A model generated the notes under the pieces. It was given only the letters and a program-made list of their open reading frames with translations. It was not told where the DNA came from and did not search any database. From an uncultured Bacilli bacterium (GTDB lineage: Bacteria > Bacillota_I > Bacilli_A > RF39 > UBA660), in contig CANRKS010000007.1 in assembly GCA_947631285.1 (NCBI GenBank), positions 1-22,858 of the forward strand: DNA of 22,858 nucleotides. The letters are read 5' to 3'. The translations under genes and the position numbers were made by a program. Shown in pieces: positions 15,021-22,178 of the stretch; within the stretch, counting starts at the first letter, position 1; each line of letters opens with the position of its first letter.

Positions 15021-16832
15021 CTTTTCAATAAATTTAATAAATTCATTAATTAAATTACTTTGTTTACTTTTCGTAATAGTTTCTTTCGCTAATGTAATAT
15101 CATCAGTTATAATATTATCAACATTTAAAAGGATCATATCCCGAATACTTTCTTCTTTATTAACAGTCCAAGCATATAATTCTTTACCTTCATTATGAAC
15201 CTTTTTAATAATAGCTTTATTTATATTACTAGCTTCTAAACTAAAAGCATCAGCTTTATCAAGTAAAGTAATATCCCCCACCGCTAAACTCATAACATAG
15301 ACAGTCTTAATATTATTATCATATTTTTTAGCTTCTTCTAAAACATGATAAACTTGAGATGTTAAAACACAAGATTCTTCATAATTAAATTCTTTTATGA
15401 TATCAATCACTGCTTTTTCAAAATCATGTTCCCTACCAGTTGGCTTTAGCTCAACATTAAGGCGCATATTATTTTCTTTAGCCCATTTTACAACATCTTT
15501 AAATAAAGGTATTCTTTCATCTTTAAACTTTTTAGCAAAAAAACTCCCCGCATCAAGTTTAGCTATATCTTCATAATTCATTTCGATAATTTCTTTATTA
15601 AGCCCAGTTACTCTCTGTAAATTAGTATCATGAGATACAACAATTTGCCCATCTTTCGTTTGTTGAACATCTAATTCTACCCAATGAGCCCCAAGCTCTT
15701 TAGCTCCTTTAAAAGCACTAAGGGTATTTTCTGGATATAAATGAGAAGCTCCCCGGTGAGCTGTTACTTCCATTTTTCTTACATATTCTATTTTTAAATT
15801 GTATTTCCCTTTATATAAGCCATAAGTAAAAATAGTTCCCAAAATGATACTAATTACCCCAAAAGCCCAAGCTACTTTTTTAACGATATTCTTATCCTTT
15901 ATCTTCTCTTTACTTTTTATAGCAATACTTTCTATCTTTTCTTTCTTTTCCTTTTTATGCAAATAATACATAACACTTATACATGCATAACTAACTGGTG
16001 TAGTAAGCAAGGATGCAAAAATAAAAGATAAGAAAAGAAAGAACCAGATAAAAGTTGTAGCAATACTTTTGAGTAAAATTAAATTACCACCAATTTTATT
16101 AAATAATAAGATAAGAAATATTCCAAGGATTATAAAAGCAAAATAAAAAATAGTTAAAAATAATTGCATAATAATTAAAGTTAGAATATCTTTAATATGA
16201 TTTTTTTCACTTAAAGCTTTACTCTTTTTTCTAGCTTCTTTAAAACTTAAATCTTCTAAAACAAAATAATGTAAAGAATAAAGCCAACGTAAAAGTAAAA
16301 TAGTTAATAATATATATCCCAAAATTAATAATGTTAAGTAAAGGCTATTATTAACTATAAAGTCAGTAATAAATTCTGGAATTTTAATGGTAGTTATAAA
16401 ACTAGATGAAAGACCAATATTTAAAAAAGGAATTAAAAATAAAATTAAAAAAGCTAAAGGAATATTTTTTAAACTTAAAATATTTCGACATTTTACGAAA
16501 GATAAATGCATGGCATCCATAACTTTAATTTTTTCTTTTTGATAAGATTTATCTAAAATAATGATAATAGTTGTAATATCAAACATGGCATAAAGCATCA
16601 TCAAAAGAATTAAAATTATGAGCATAATAATAGTTAAAGGATTTAATAAAAATTGGCTAACATTTTCAATAGTTATATAATTATAACCTGTTAGTTTCAT
16701 AATCCAAGTAAAGCTTTTTAAAAATATGGGTGTAAAAAATAATAGACTTAATAGTTTGAACAAAAATTCAAACTTAATTAAAGCAGAAAAATTATACTTG
16801 ATTATTTCTAATACTTTTTTTACCTTTTTCAT
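15012..16832 (-). CDS. Membrane-linked glycerophosphodiester phosphodiesterase
   Basis: This is a 606-residue two-part protein. Residues 20-340 hold about eight to nine membrane helices of the kind seen with GDPD enzymes (GPDPase membrane domain). Residues 355-600 are the GDPD barrel: TAHRGASHLYPENTLSAF with His359-Arg360 and Glu368, VELDVQQTKDGQIVVSHD with Glu386, Asp388 and His401, then NVELKP, and YAWTVNKEE near the end. GDPDs release glycerol-3-phosphate from glycerophosphodiesters; membrane forms are associated with lipid or teichoic-acid turnover. The catalytic part probably faces outside. The ribosome binding site is weak (AGAAAG directly before the ATG). It follows the anchored protein gene by 30 bases. 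Confidence 0.93.
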   Translation of the reverse strand: MKKVKKVLEIIKYNFSALIKFEFLFKLLSLLFFTPIFLKSFTWIMKLTGYNYITIENVSQFLLNPLTIIMLIILILLMMLYAMFDITTIIIILDKSYQKEKIKVMDAMHLSFVKCRNILSLKNIPLAFLILFLIPFLNIGLSSSFITTIKIPEFITDFIVNNSLYLTLLILGYILLTILLLRWLYSLHYFVLEDLSFKEARKKSKALSEKNHIKDILTLIIMQLFLTIFYFAFIILGIFLILLFNKIGGNLILLKSIATTFIWFFLFLSFIFASLLTTPVSYACISVMYYLHKKEKKEKIESIAIKSKEKIKDKNIVKKVAWAFGVISIILGTIFTYGLYKGKYNLKIEYVRKMEVTAHRGASHLYPENTLSAFKGAKELGAHWVELDVQQTKDGQIVVSHDTNLQRVTGLNKEIIEMNYEDIAKLDAGSFFAKKFKDERIPLFKDVVKWAKENNMRLNVELKPTGREHDFEKAVIDIIKEFNYEESCVLTSQVYHVLEEAKKYDNNIKTVYVMSLAVGDITLLDKADAFSLEASNINKAIIKKVHNEGKELYAWTVNKEESIRDMILLNVDNIITDDITLAKETITKSKQSNLINEFIKFIEKSL

Positions 16833-16862
16833 CTTTCTTAATGCACTTCCTATTTATTTAAT

Positions 16863-17615
16863 TTAATTATCTTCAATTACCATAGTATTAATTAATTCTA
16901 AAACTTTATCAAGAGGATAATATTCACCTCTTATTACTAAAACATATCTTTTATTATTTTTTAAAATATTTATTTCTCTTGCGGTATCATTTAAAGTAAA
17001 CATATAACCTTTTAAATCTCCTTCTAAAAGAGTTATCTTTTTATTATGAGGGTTTAAAATATAAGCCACGTTATATAAAGCATAAGATGCTTTTATATCT
17101 TTACCTAAAGAAAAGATATTTTTTTGATAGTTATCACTGGCAATAAAATTCCATAAATCTAAATCATTTTGAACATTATTTTTTTCTAAATATTCTTTTA
17201 TATCCTTATAAGACACATTATCAATTATATTCTCTTTACTATTACTTGTTAAATGTAAGAAATCCATATATGGCTCGGTTACGCCGATGGAAAAATAAGA
17301 ATTATTATCTTTATTTGTATAAACCATATAACTTCCTGTCACATCATTATTCTCTTTACTTTCATAATCAGTAAATGCATTTTTAATTTTTATTCCATTA
17401 TATTCTATATATTCATCTTTATTTAATAAGTTAGTTTGAATAGTTAATTTATCATCTATGTGATAATCATCACTCACTGTTTTATATTTATAATCTAGAG
17501 ATCTATCACTATAATGCACTAATAAAAACAATTTATAGCCAAGAAATATCCCGACTAAAACAACTAATAAAACTGTACTAAGCCCAATTAATAATTCCTT
17601 CTTATTCTCTTTCAT
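16863..17615 (-). CDS. Uncharacterised membrane-anchored protein
   Basis: This is a 250-residue protein with one N-terminal membrane helix (about residues 8-34, ELLIGLSTVLLVVLVGIFLG) and an extracytoplasmic domain rich in Tyr, Asn and Lys. I recognise no motif, and there are no cysteines. AGAGGT lies upstream of the ATG, and a TATAAT lies at 17637-17642. The GDPD gene follows after 30 bases, so the two probably form one unit; any functional link is inference. Confidence 0.7.
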   Translation of the reverse strand: MKENKKELLIGLSTVLLVVLVGIFLGYKLFLLVHYSDRSLDYKYKTVSDDYHIDDKLTIQTNLLNKDEYIEYNGIKIKNAFTDYESKENNDVTGSYMVYTNKDNNSYFSIGVTEPYMDFLHLTSNSKENIIDNVSYKDIKEYLEKNNVQNDLDLWNFIASDNYQKNIFSLGKDIKASYALYNVAYILNPHNKKITLLEGDLKGYMFTLNDTAREINILKNNKRYVLVIRGEYYPLDKVLELINTMVIEDN

Positions 17616-17636
17616 ATATATCTACCTCTTTTACTT

Positions 17637-17642
17637 ATTATA
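17637..17642 (-). promoter_or_regulatory. -10 element before the 17615 gene
   Basis: A TATAAT on the - strand lies about 22 bases before the ATG. The best -35 (TTTTGG at 17 bases) is weak. Confidence 0.5.
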
Positions 17643-17683
17643 CTATATATTTTTAAAATCCAAAATACAAATATTGAAGAAAA

Positions 17684-17703
17684 GAAAAAAGACCATCTGG
17701 TCT
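17684..17703 (-). terminator. Intrinsic terminator of the second HD hydrolase gene
   Basis: On the - strand AGACC pairs with GGTCT around AGAT, followed by six T. It lies about 20 bases after the stop at 17723. Confidence 0.85.
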
Positions 17704-17722
17704 ATATTTAGTTAAATAATTA

Positions 17723-18388
17723 CTATCGGTAAAATTCTTCCCACGGCTTATTATTCATAGATACTTTAGGAGATAGATTAAGCTTATCAGCAAAAGCTTT
17801 AATAGCTTTAAAAACTTTTTTCGTAAAATAATAATTATTTAATTCTTCTAAATTTATTTGCTCATCACATATAAAATTTATGCAAAAGTTATTATTTGTT
17901 ATTTCAAACTGAATATCATTTATATATTGATATTGTCTATTTCCCTCTATTTTTTTACCCGCTTCACTAATTCTAGATTTTTTTATATCTATTTTATCAC
18001 CTAGTATAATTACAAGCTGAATTATATTATCTGTTGTAAAACCATCACTATGATTTTTAATTGCCTCCAATACTAAGGCTTCATTTTTTAATACTATATT
18101 CTTTTCTTTTAAATATTTCTTCGCAAATTCATAGCTTCTATTGGCATGATCATCTTTTCCTTTGATACAACCTGTATCATGTAAAATAGCTGCGATTTTG
18201 GCTTCCATAATGAAATCATCATCATATTTTAAAACCTTTAATATTTTTTCACAATAATTTGCCACATTGCAAACATGATTATAATCATGATATGCATACC
18301 CTTCTTCAGCATCTTCATATTCATGAATTTTTCTATATATTTCTATTATTTCATCATCATTTTCTATTTTACTAAAGTAATCCTTCAT
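17723..18388 (-). CDS. HD-domain hydrolase
   Basis: This 221-residue soluble protein has a complete HD set: His38 in YAYHDYNHVC, His70-Asp71 in AAILHDTGC, His113 in KNHSDG, and Asp131 in LGDKIDI. The pattern is that of a predicted metal-dependent phosphohydrolase of the HD superfamily, with unknown substrate. The C-terminal third is alpha/beta and lacks motifs I recognise. It differs in sequence from the HD protein at 13323. GGAG lies about ten bases before the ATG. It is closed by its own terminator, and the PH/SHOCT gene upstream ends about 50 bases before it. Confidence 0.88.
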   Translation of the reverse strand: MKDYFSKIENDDEIIEIYRKIHEYEDAEEGYAYHDYNHVCNVANYCEKILKVLKYDDDFIMEAKIAAILHDTGCIKGKDDHANRSYEFAKKYLKEKNIVLKNEALVLEAIKNHSDGFTTDNIIQLVIILGDKIDIKKSRISEAGKKIEGNRQYQYINDIQFEITNNNFCINFICDEQINLEELNNYYFTKKVFKAIKAFADKLNLSPKVSMNNKPWEEFYR

Positions 18389-18437
18389 AAACTATATCTC
18401 CAACTTATCAAAATTTACTATTTATTAGGGTTATCTA

Positions 18438-19295
18438 TTATTTCAAAAGTTTCTTTTTTTCTCTTTCAAATTCTTCTTTTGTAATTATATTTTCATCTAG
18501 AAGTTCTTTAATTTTTTTTAAATCATCATATTTATTTGCAGACACTATTGTTTTAATTGGCTTTTTATCAATTAAATCGGTTAAATAATTTTTAAAATCA
18601 AATGCGTTCTCTATATAATAAAATTTATATTTGCTTGAAGAAGTATTAATGGTTATCGTACTATAATTAAATATTTTGCCAAATAATGATTGAGTTATCA
18701 TTACATCATTTATTTTAGTAAGTGGAGCATCTAATAAAACAATATTTAACCATCCTTTTTTGCCAATAATCTTTTGGTTTGATATTTCTAATTTCGTCGT
18801 AAATTTTAATATTGTAACTTGAATTATTTTTAATATAGACCAAACTAATATATAAAATAAACATATCATAATTATGATATTAAACTCTGGCATGTTATTA
18901 TTAACAAAATATTTTGATGTAAATATATAATTAAATCCAAGAATTGAAATTATTAATAGTAAAATATAAGGGGCAAAAACAATAGGATTAATATATGCCT
19001 CTTTTATATTGCTTTTACTTTTTTCTTTAATAATATTATTTTTTAAAATATTTATGTTTACAAAATAGGCTGTTGTCGATAAAAACAAAATTATTGCAAA
19101 ATCAGCTAATGTAAATGATGTACTTATTAGTAAAATAAATGCTACTCCAATCCAAAAACCACTATTAATAAGCATTCTAATTGACATTCCCTTTTCAGGA
19201 AATTTCTCTTTTTTTATTTTTATAATTATAGGATAAATTAAAAATAAAATATAAAATATTAAAATTCCCAAAATTGTATTGAAAATTCGCTCCAT
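18438..19295 (-). CDS. Membrane protein with PH-like domain and C-terminal SHOCT
   Basis: This is a 285-residue protein. About five or six membrane helices occupy residues 1-165. A PH-like segment follows (about 170-240), including PLTKINDVMITQSLFGK and the strand pair STITINTSSSKYKFYYIENA. The last 30 residues form a SHOCT helix-turn-helix: LKKIKELLDENIITKEEFE then KKKLL. SHOCT modules often sit at the end of membrane or phage proteins and are thought to assist oligomerisation or binding. The bPH assignment is from layout and is moderate; SHOCT is clear. AGGAG lies upstream of the ATG. Confidence 0.78.
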   Translation of the reverse strand: MERIFNTILGILIFYILFLIYPIIIKIKKEKFPEKGMSIRMLINSGFWIGVAFILLISTSFTLADFAIILFLSTTAYFVNINILKNNIIKEKSKSNIKEAYINPIVFAPYILLLIISILGFNYIFTSKYFVNNNMPEFNIIIMICLFYILVWSILKIIQVTILKFTTKLEISNQKIIGKKGWLNIVLLDAPLTKINDVMITQSLFGKIFNYSTITINTSSSKYKFYYIENAFDFKNYLTDLIDKKPIKTIVSANKYDDLKKIKELLDENIITKEEFEREKKKLLK

Positions 19296-19368
19296 AAAAG
19301 TACTCCTAATTTCTAATAAAAGAATAGTAAAAACATTTTTTACTTTATATTTTTTAGTTATCTTTCTA

Positions 19369-20400
19369 TTATTTCAAACAATTACTATTACCTTTTTCAA
19401 TGCATCCTACAACATCTTTATCGCCCGCATTGTAGGCTTGATTTATATATCCTTCTAAAGATTCATAATATCCTGTTGTAGCATATACATTACTAATTAT
19501 AACCATTGGTGCTCCGGTTTCTGTAATTTCATTAAATCCCACTTTATTAAATTCTTTAGCTACATTTTTAGCCAAGTTAAAATCTTTTCCTTCACCCCAA
19601 CTTTCGGTATCAACATATAATTCTTTTTCTATTATTTGAAACTTTTTATTATATGAACTTAATCCTTTCAAATAATCAATTTGACTTTCACATGCTGAAC
19701 AACCTTTTGCATTAAAAACATATACTTTAACTGGACCACTATTGCCTGCTAAAGAGTCAGAATCAGAAGATGAATTAGAACTTAAACTATAGTCCAATGG
19801 CTTATTTTCGTAAAAATCTTTCCATACTGTGTATAATGGATTTTGCCATGTATTCTCTTCAAAATCTGTATAACTTTTTACAATTGCTTTAAATGTTTTT
19901 ATTTTACTTTCATAAGTACAACCTAAGGCAAGACCAGTATCATCATATGTTTGGCCATTAGTTAAATTTACATCGTCAAAATCGACAATTTGAACATAAG
20001 AATCTCTTCCATATTTAGAATCTATTTTTATCGGAAACCCATTACTATCCCATGCAACAAAAGCGATTTCAGCATTTTTGATACTTTTACCAGAATTATT
20101 TTTTATATTGGCTATAAGCAAATCTGGATATAAACATTTATAATCTTCATCTTGGACTAGATATTCAGTTGAATATACCACTACGGGTTGATTAGAAATT
20201 TCCATTTCTAATGATTCTTTTGTATATTTACTACTCTCAGATTGGCCATTTTGATTTTGGCTTTGATTATTATTATTGGTGTTATTTCCATTTGATGTAT
20301 TATTATCTAATGGTTTTTTAATAATTCCACAACTGGTAGTTCCAAACAAACATATTACACATAATACAATTAACAAAATACTTAAAGTTTTATTTTTCAT
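19369..20400 (-). CDS. Lipoprotein fusing DUF5780 to a thioredoxin-like CxxC domain
   Basis: This 343-residue protein has a signal peptide ending at Cys24 (GTTSCG), an Asn/Gln/Ser-rich linker to about residue 58, then a DUF5780-like domain (about 65-205). That domain includes KCLYPDLLIANIKNNSGKSI, AFVAWDSNGFPIKI and WQNPLYTVW. A Ser/Asp linker leads to a thioredoxin-like domain (about 222-343) with KGCSACES (Cys234, Cys237) and GAPMVII with Pro298 as the probable cis-proline. Two extra cysteines (333, 341) lie at the end. It is therefore probably an extracytoplasmic thiol oxidoreductase tethered to the membrane. The direction (oxidase or reductase) cannot be told. AAGG precedes the ATG. Confidence 0.85.
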   Translation of the reverse strand: MKNKTLSILLIVLCVICLFGTTSCGIIKKPLDNNTSNGNNTNNNNQSQNQNGQSESSKYTKESLEMEISNQPVVVYSTEYLVQDEDYKCLYPDLLIANIKNNSGKSIKNAEIAFVAWDSNGFPIKIDSKYGRDSYVQIVDFDDVNLTNGQTYDDTGLALGCTYESKIKTFKAIVKSYTDFEENTWQNPLYTVWKDFYENKPLDYSLSSNSSSDSDSLAGNSGPVKVYVFNAKGCSACESQIDYLKGLSSYNKKFQIIEKELYVDTESWGEGKDFNLAKNVAKEFNKVGFNEITETGAPMVIISNVYATTGYYESLEGYINQAYNAGDKDVVGCIEKGNSNCLK

Positions 20401-20602
20401 TATTTTAATCCTTCCCTTCTTGTTATCATAATCTTTTAATAACTAATTTGCATTCGAGAACAAGTTTTATTACCTTTTTTTATGTTCTATTTTATCTCCT
20501 TTCATATAGATAATATCATATTTTTGTCGTTTTGGGTAAAAAATTGTCATATTTAAAATTTTCTATCTCTCTCCTTTTTCTTTTTACAATCAAATTTTTT
20601 TC
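20401..20602. other. AT-rich leader region without a recognised gene
   Basis: This is the stretch upstream of the lipoprotein gene. On the - strand it holds possible weak promoter elements and an 11-codon ATG frame after AAAGG, too short to call. I see no other gene or repeat. Confidence 0.4.
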
Positions 20603-20639
20603 AAAAAAATGACATTAACTAATCATTGGCTAATGTCAT
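20603..20639 (-). terminator. Intrinsic terminator downstream of a gene remnant
   Basis: On the - strand ATGACATTA pairs with TAATGTCAT around a 13-base segment that can form a short inner stem, followed by a T-run. It probably served the small membrane-protein gene whose remnant ends at 20645. Confidence 0.85.
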
Positions 20640-20644
20640 AAATT

Positions 20645-20789
20645 TTAATAATATACGCTTCTCAAATAACTAGATGCTCCAGCTGCTGCAATTATTAAAA
20701 AGATTATAAGAATTATCAAGGCTATTAATAAAGCACAAAAGTAAGAACGAGCATAATTTCGTAAATTAATCCTATTTGTTGCCCCACAT
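20645..20789 (-). pseudogene. 3' remnant of a small membrane-protein gene
   Basis: An open frame of about 48 codons lacks any ATG/GTG/TTG start with a ribosome binding site. It reads NLRNYARSYFCALL, then a long hydrophobic run, then AAAGASSYLRSVYY and a stop, and is followed by a well-formed terminator. The one-helix layout is like small sporulation or stress membrane peptides, but I cannot name it. The 5' end appears to be cut where a + strand fragment begins. It could be functional with a non-standard start, but that is less likely. Confidence 0.45.
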
Positions 20790-20883
20790 GATTACTGGTA
20801 CAAATTAGATCAGCAAAGATTCATGCAATATTATAATAAAACAAAAGATGATTTTATAAACATTTTCAAAAGAAATTACTTGT
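20757..20883 (+). pseudogene. 3' remnant of an unidentified + strand gene
   Basis: The in-frame reading APHDYWYKLDQQRFMQYYNK followed by TKDDFINIFKRNYL and TAA looks like a genuine protein C-terminus (aromatic and charged, not low-complexity). It has no start codon or ribosome binding site, because a stop lies at 20754-20756. It meets the truncated - strand remnant back to back. The family is not recognised. Confidence 0.4.
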
Positions 20884-20891
20884 AAGAATAT

Positions 20892-20897
20892 TATAAT
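20892..20897 (+). promoter_or_regulatory. -10 element of the fold-back cassette
   Basis: A perfect TATAAT sets transcription to begin at about 20903-20905, the first bases of the arm that pairs with the downstream terminator. No good -35 is seen at 17 bases. Confidence 0.5.
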
Positions 20898-20982
20898 TAG
20901 TAAAGAGATGCCTAATTTGTGGGTGCTAGACCTCAGTCCTTTTATTTTAACTTGTTAATTTAAAACGGAAGGAGGTGGTCCT

Positions 20983-21111
20983 ATGAAAGAAATAAATGTT
21001 AATGGATTACTTAGTAATTCTAATAATCGCTCTTGTAATGATTGCATATATTCTAAACAAGGATTAAAAAACAGCGCCTACTCAGCATTGAATAGACGCC
21101 AAAACAATTAA
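20983..21111 (+). CDS. 42-residue unknown peptide inside the fold-back cassette
   Basis: The ORF starts MKEINVNGLL, has a central RSCNDCIYSKQG with a Cys-x-x-Cys pair (Cys18, Cys21) and ends ALNRRQNN. It is hydrophilic and basic, with no signal or membrane helix, unlike known type I toxins. AAGGAGG lies seven bases before the ATG, one of the strongest ribosome binding sites in the window. A hairpin at 21074-21100 lies in its 3' half (GCGCCTA with TAGACGC, one mismatch). Part of the upstream arm (ACCTC, 20930-20934) is complementary to GAGGT of the ribosome binding site, so translation may be masked. No family is recognised. Confidence 0.5.
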   Translation: MKEINVNGLLSNSNNRSCNDCIYSKQGLKNSAYSALNRRQNN

Positions 21112-21125
21112 TTTTGGACTGAGGC

Positions 21126-21157
21126 ACCTAATAACAGCGAATTAGGTATCTCTTTTT
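21126..21157 (+). terminator. Terminator hairpin of the fold-back cassette
   Basis: ACCTAAT pairs with ATTAGGT around an 8-base loop, followed by ATCTC and five T. Its right arm is the same sequence that can pair with the 5' end of the transcript. Confidence 0.6.
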
Positions 21158-21171
21158 ATGTCCTATAGAAG

Positions 21172-21191
21172 AAAAGCAAAACGCTTTTTTT
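21172..21191 (+). terminator. Second intrinsic terminator after the cassette
   Basis: AAAAGC pairs with GCTTTT around AAAAC, ending in a T-run; flanking AGAAG/CTTCT can extend it with a T bulge. After it, 21197-21363 is AT-rich and holds nothing I recognise. Confidence 0.65.
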
Positions 21192-21363
21192 CTTCTTTAA
21201 TATTATATACTAATTTTCATTAATATATTCATAACAAATTGCAACAATAATATCAATTTGTCAATACAAATTATACTACAATTACACTATATTTCAATAC
21301 TTATTTAATTCAATAGCAAAAAATAAAATATGTAAAGTTACTTCACATCTAATCTTTTCTAAA

Positions 21364-21392
21364 TTTACATTGTTTTGAAATATTGTTATAAT
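21364..21392 (+). promoter_or_regulatory. Sigma-A-type promoter of the 21417 gene
   Basis: TTTACA and TATAAT are separated by 17 bases, giving transcription from about 21399. AAGGAGG and the ATG follow. Confidence 0.8.
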
Positions 21393-21416
21393 TTTAGATA
21401 AGGTAAGGAGGTTTTT

Positions 21417-21755
21417 ATGGATAAAGAAACTGAAAATCTTGAACTTTTAGTGGATTCGCTTATGAGAATTAATAATAAATTATTTCAAGCTATTTCAGAA
21501 GGATTAAAAAGATATAAAGAAAATCCTAATGACGAATTTTTAAAATATTTATTGCCTTTTTTATCCGAAATAAGAGAAAATGTTTTAGCTCATCAAGTGG
21601 ATGTCGTTGAGTTTTTAAATTTAAATGATGAAATGGTTTTAGATAATTCTAAAAGAATGCTTGATAAAGCTAAGAATGAGACCGCAAGTTTAAAAGATGA
21701 AATTGATAAGTTGAATCCGGATCATAGTTTTGATGGTTATACTCCATCTTTATAA
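21417..21755 (+). CDS. Unknown helical protein
   Basis: This 112-residue soluble protein is rich in Leu, Glu, Lys and Asn, with long predicted helices (ENLELLVDSLMRINNKLFQA near the start; KRMLDKAKNETASLKDEIDK near the end). It looks like a small helical bundle or coiled coil. There are no cysteines and no membrane segment. It has an excellent promoter, AAGGAGG five bases before the ATG, and a strong terminator directly after, so it is an independent and probably well-expressed gene. I recognise no family. Confidence 0.7.
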   Translation: MDKETENLELLVDSLMRINNKLFQAISEGLKRYKENPNDEFLKYLLPFLSEIRENVLAHQVDVVEFLNLNDEMVLDNSKRMLDKAKNETASLKDEIDKLNPDHSFDGYTPSL

Positions 21756-21758
21756 TAC

Positions 21759-21803
21759 AAAAGGACTTAGTGGAAATGAATGATTCTATTAAGCCCTTTT
21801 TTT
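21759..21803 (+). terminator. Intrinsic terminator of the 21417 gene
   Basis: AAGG, one mismatch, then CTTAGTGGAA pair with TTCTATTAAG and CCTT (two G-U pairs) around an 8-base loop, followed by seven T. Confidence 0.85.
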
Positions 21804-21873
21804 AAAACTAAAAAGCGAAAAACATGTAGAATAATAATTATTATCTTATAATATTTTGTATTTAGGGGATACA

Positions 21874-22178
21874 ATGATAGGTTTGAAAGCAGATATGGTT
21901 AAATTAGAACTATATAATTATGAATGGAAATGGAATTTGAAATTGAAAAAGAAAGATTGCTATCTATTTTAAGTGGATTTGAAGTTGATGTTCAACATAT
22001 AGGAAGCACCCCAATTGAAGACTGCCCAGCTAAACCTGTTATTGATATTTTTATTGGAATTGAATTTTTAGAATATGGTGAGCAACTTGTACCAATATTA
22101 GTCGCTAATGGTTATATTTACGAAGCTGAAAGAGATTTTCGAAGAAAAAAAATAAGGAGAAATAAGAATAATGAATAA
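21874..22178 (+). pseudogene. GrpB-family nucleotidyltransferase-like gene, frameshifted and truncated
   Basis: GrpB proteins usually begin M-IGLK...V-L-Y-EW and carry IEHIGSTSVPGLAAKPIIDI. Here an ATG at 21874, after AGGGGAT, reads MIGLKADMVKLELYNYEW, but that frame then leaves the family and stops after 32 codons. A second frame from about 21924 continues with FEIEKERLL and then VQHIGSTPIEDCPAKPVIDI. A one-base indel near 21920-21940 explains this. The distal frame ends at 22178 after a basic run (RRKKIRRNKNN), at about 100 residues in total against the usual 170, so the C-terminal half is also gone. An intact start with a broken body suggests recent decay. Confidence 0.75.

Larger units (their letters stand above)
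20902..21157 (+). ncRNA. Structured transcription unit with complementary 5' and 3' ends (fold-back cassette)
   Basis: Three nested pairings join the ends. 20902-20917 pairs with 21140-21155 (16 pairs, one G-U). 20921-20926 pairs with 21124-21129 (six pairs, one G-U). 20932-20939 (CTCAGTCC) pairs with 21116-21123 (GGACTGAG). They enclose a 42-codon ORF with a strong ribosome binding site. The 3' arm can instead form a local terminator hairpin, so the 5' arm competes with it. The element matches no RNA family I know. It may be a regulated small mRNA, a dual-function RNA or a small mobile cassette. Confidence 0.55.

Noticed and set aside
20207..20450. An 11-codon leader ORF and SOS-box-like TTCTCGAATGC before the lipoprotein gene.
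   Set aside because: The frame is too short and the sequence does not match the Gram-positive LexA box.
20902..21157. A retron, because inverted arms flank a structured RNA.
   Set aside because: There is no reverse transcriptase gene in the window, and the arms bracket an ORF with a ribosome binding site and terminator.
20902..21157. A plain insertion sequence or MITE with terminal inverted repeats.
   Set aside because: No flanking target-site duplication is visible, and the arms coincide with a predicted transcript start and a terminator. Not fully excluded; recurrence in the genome would revive it.
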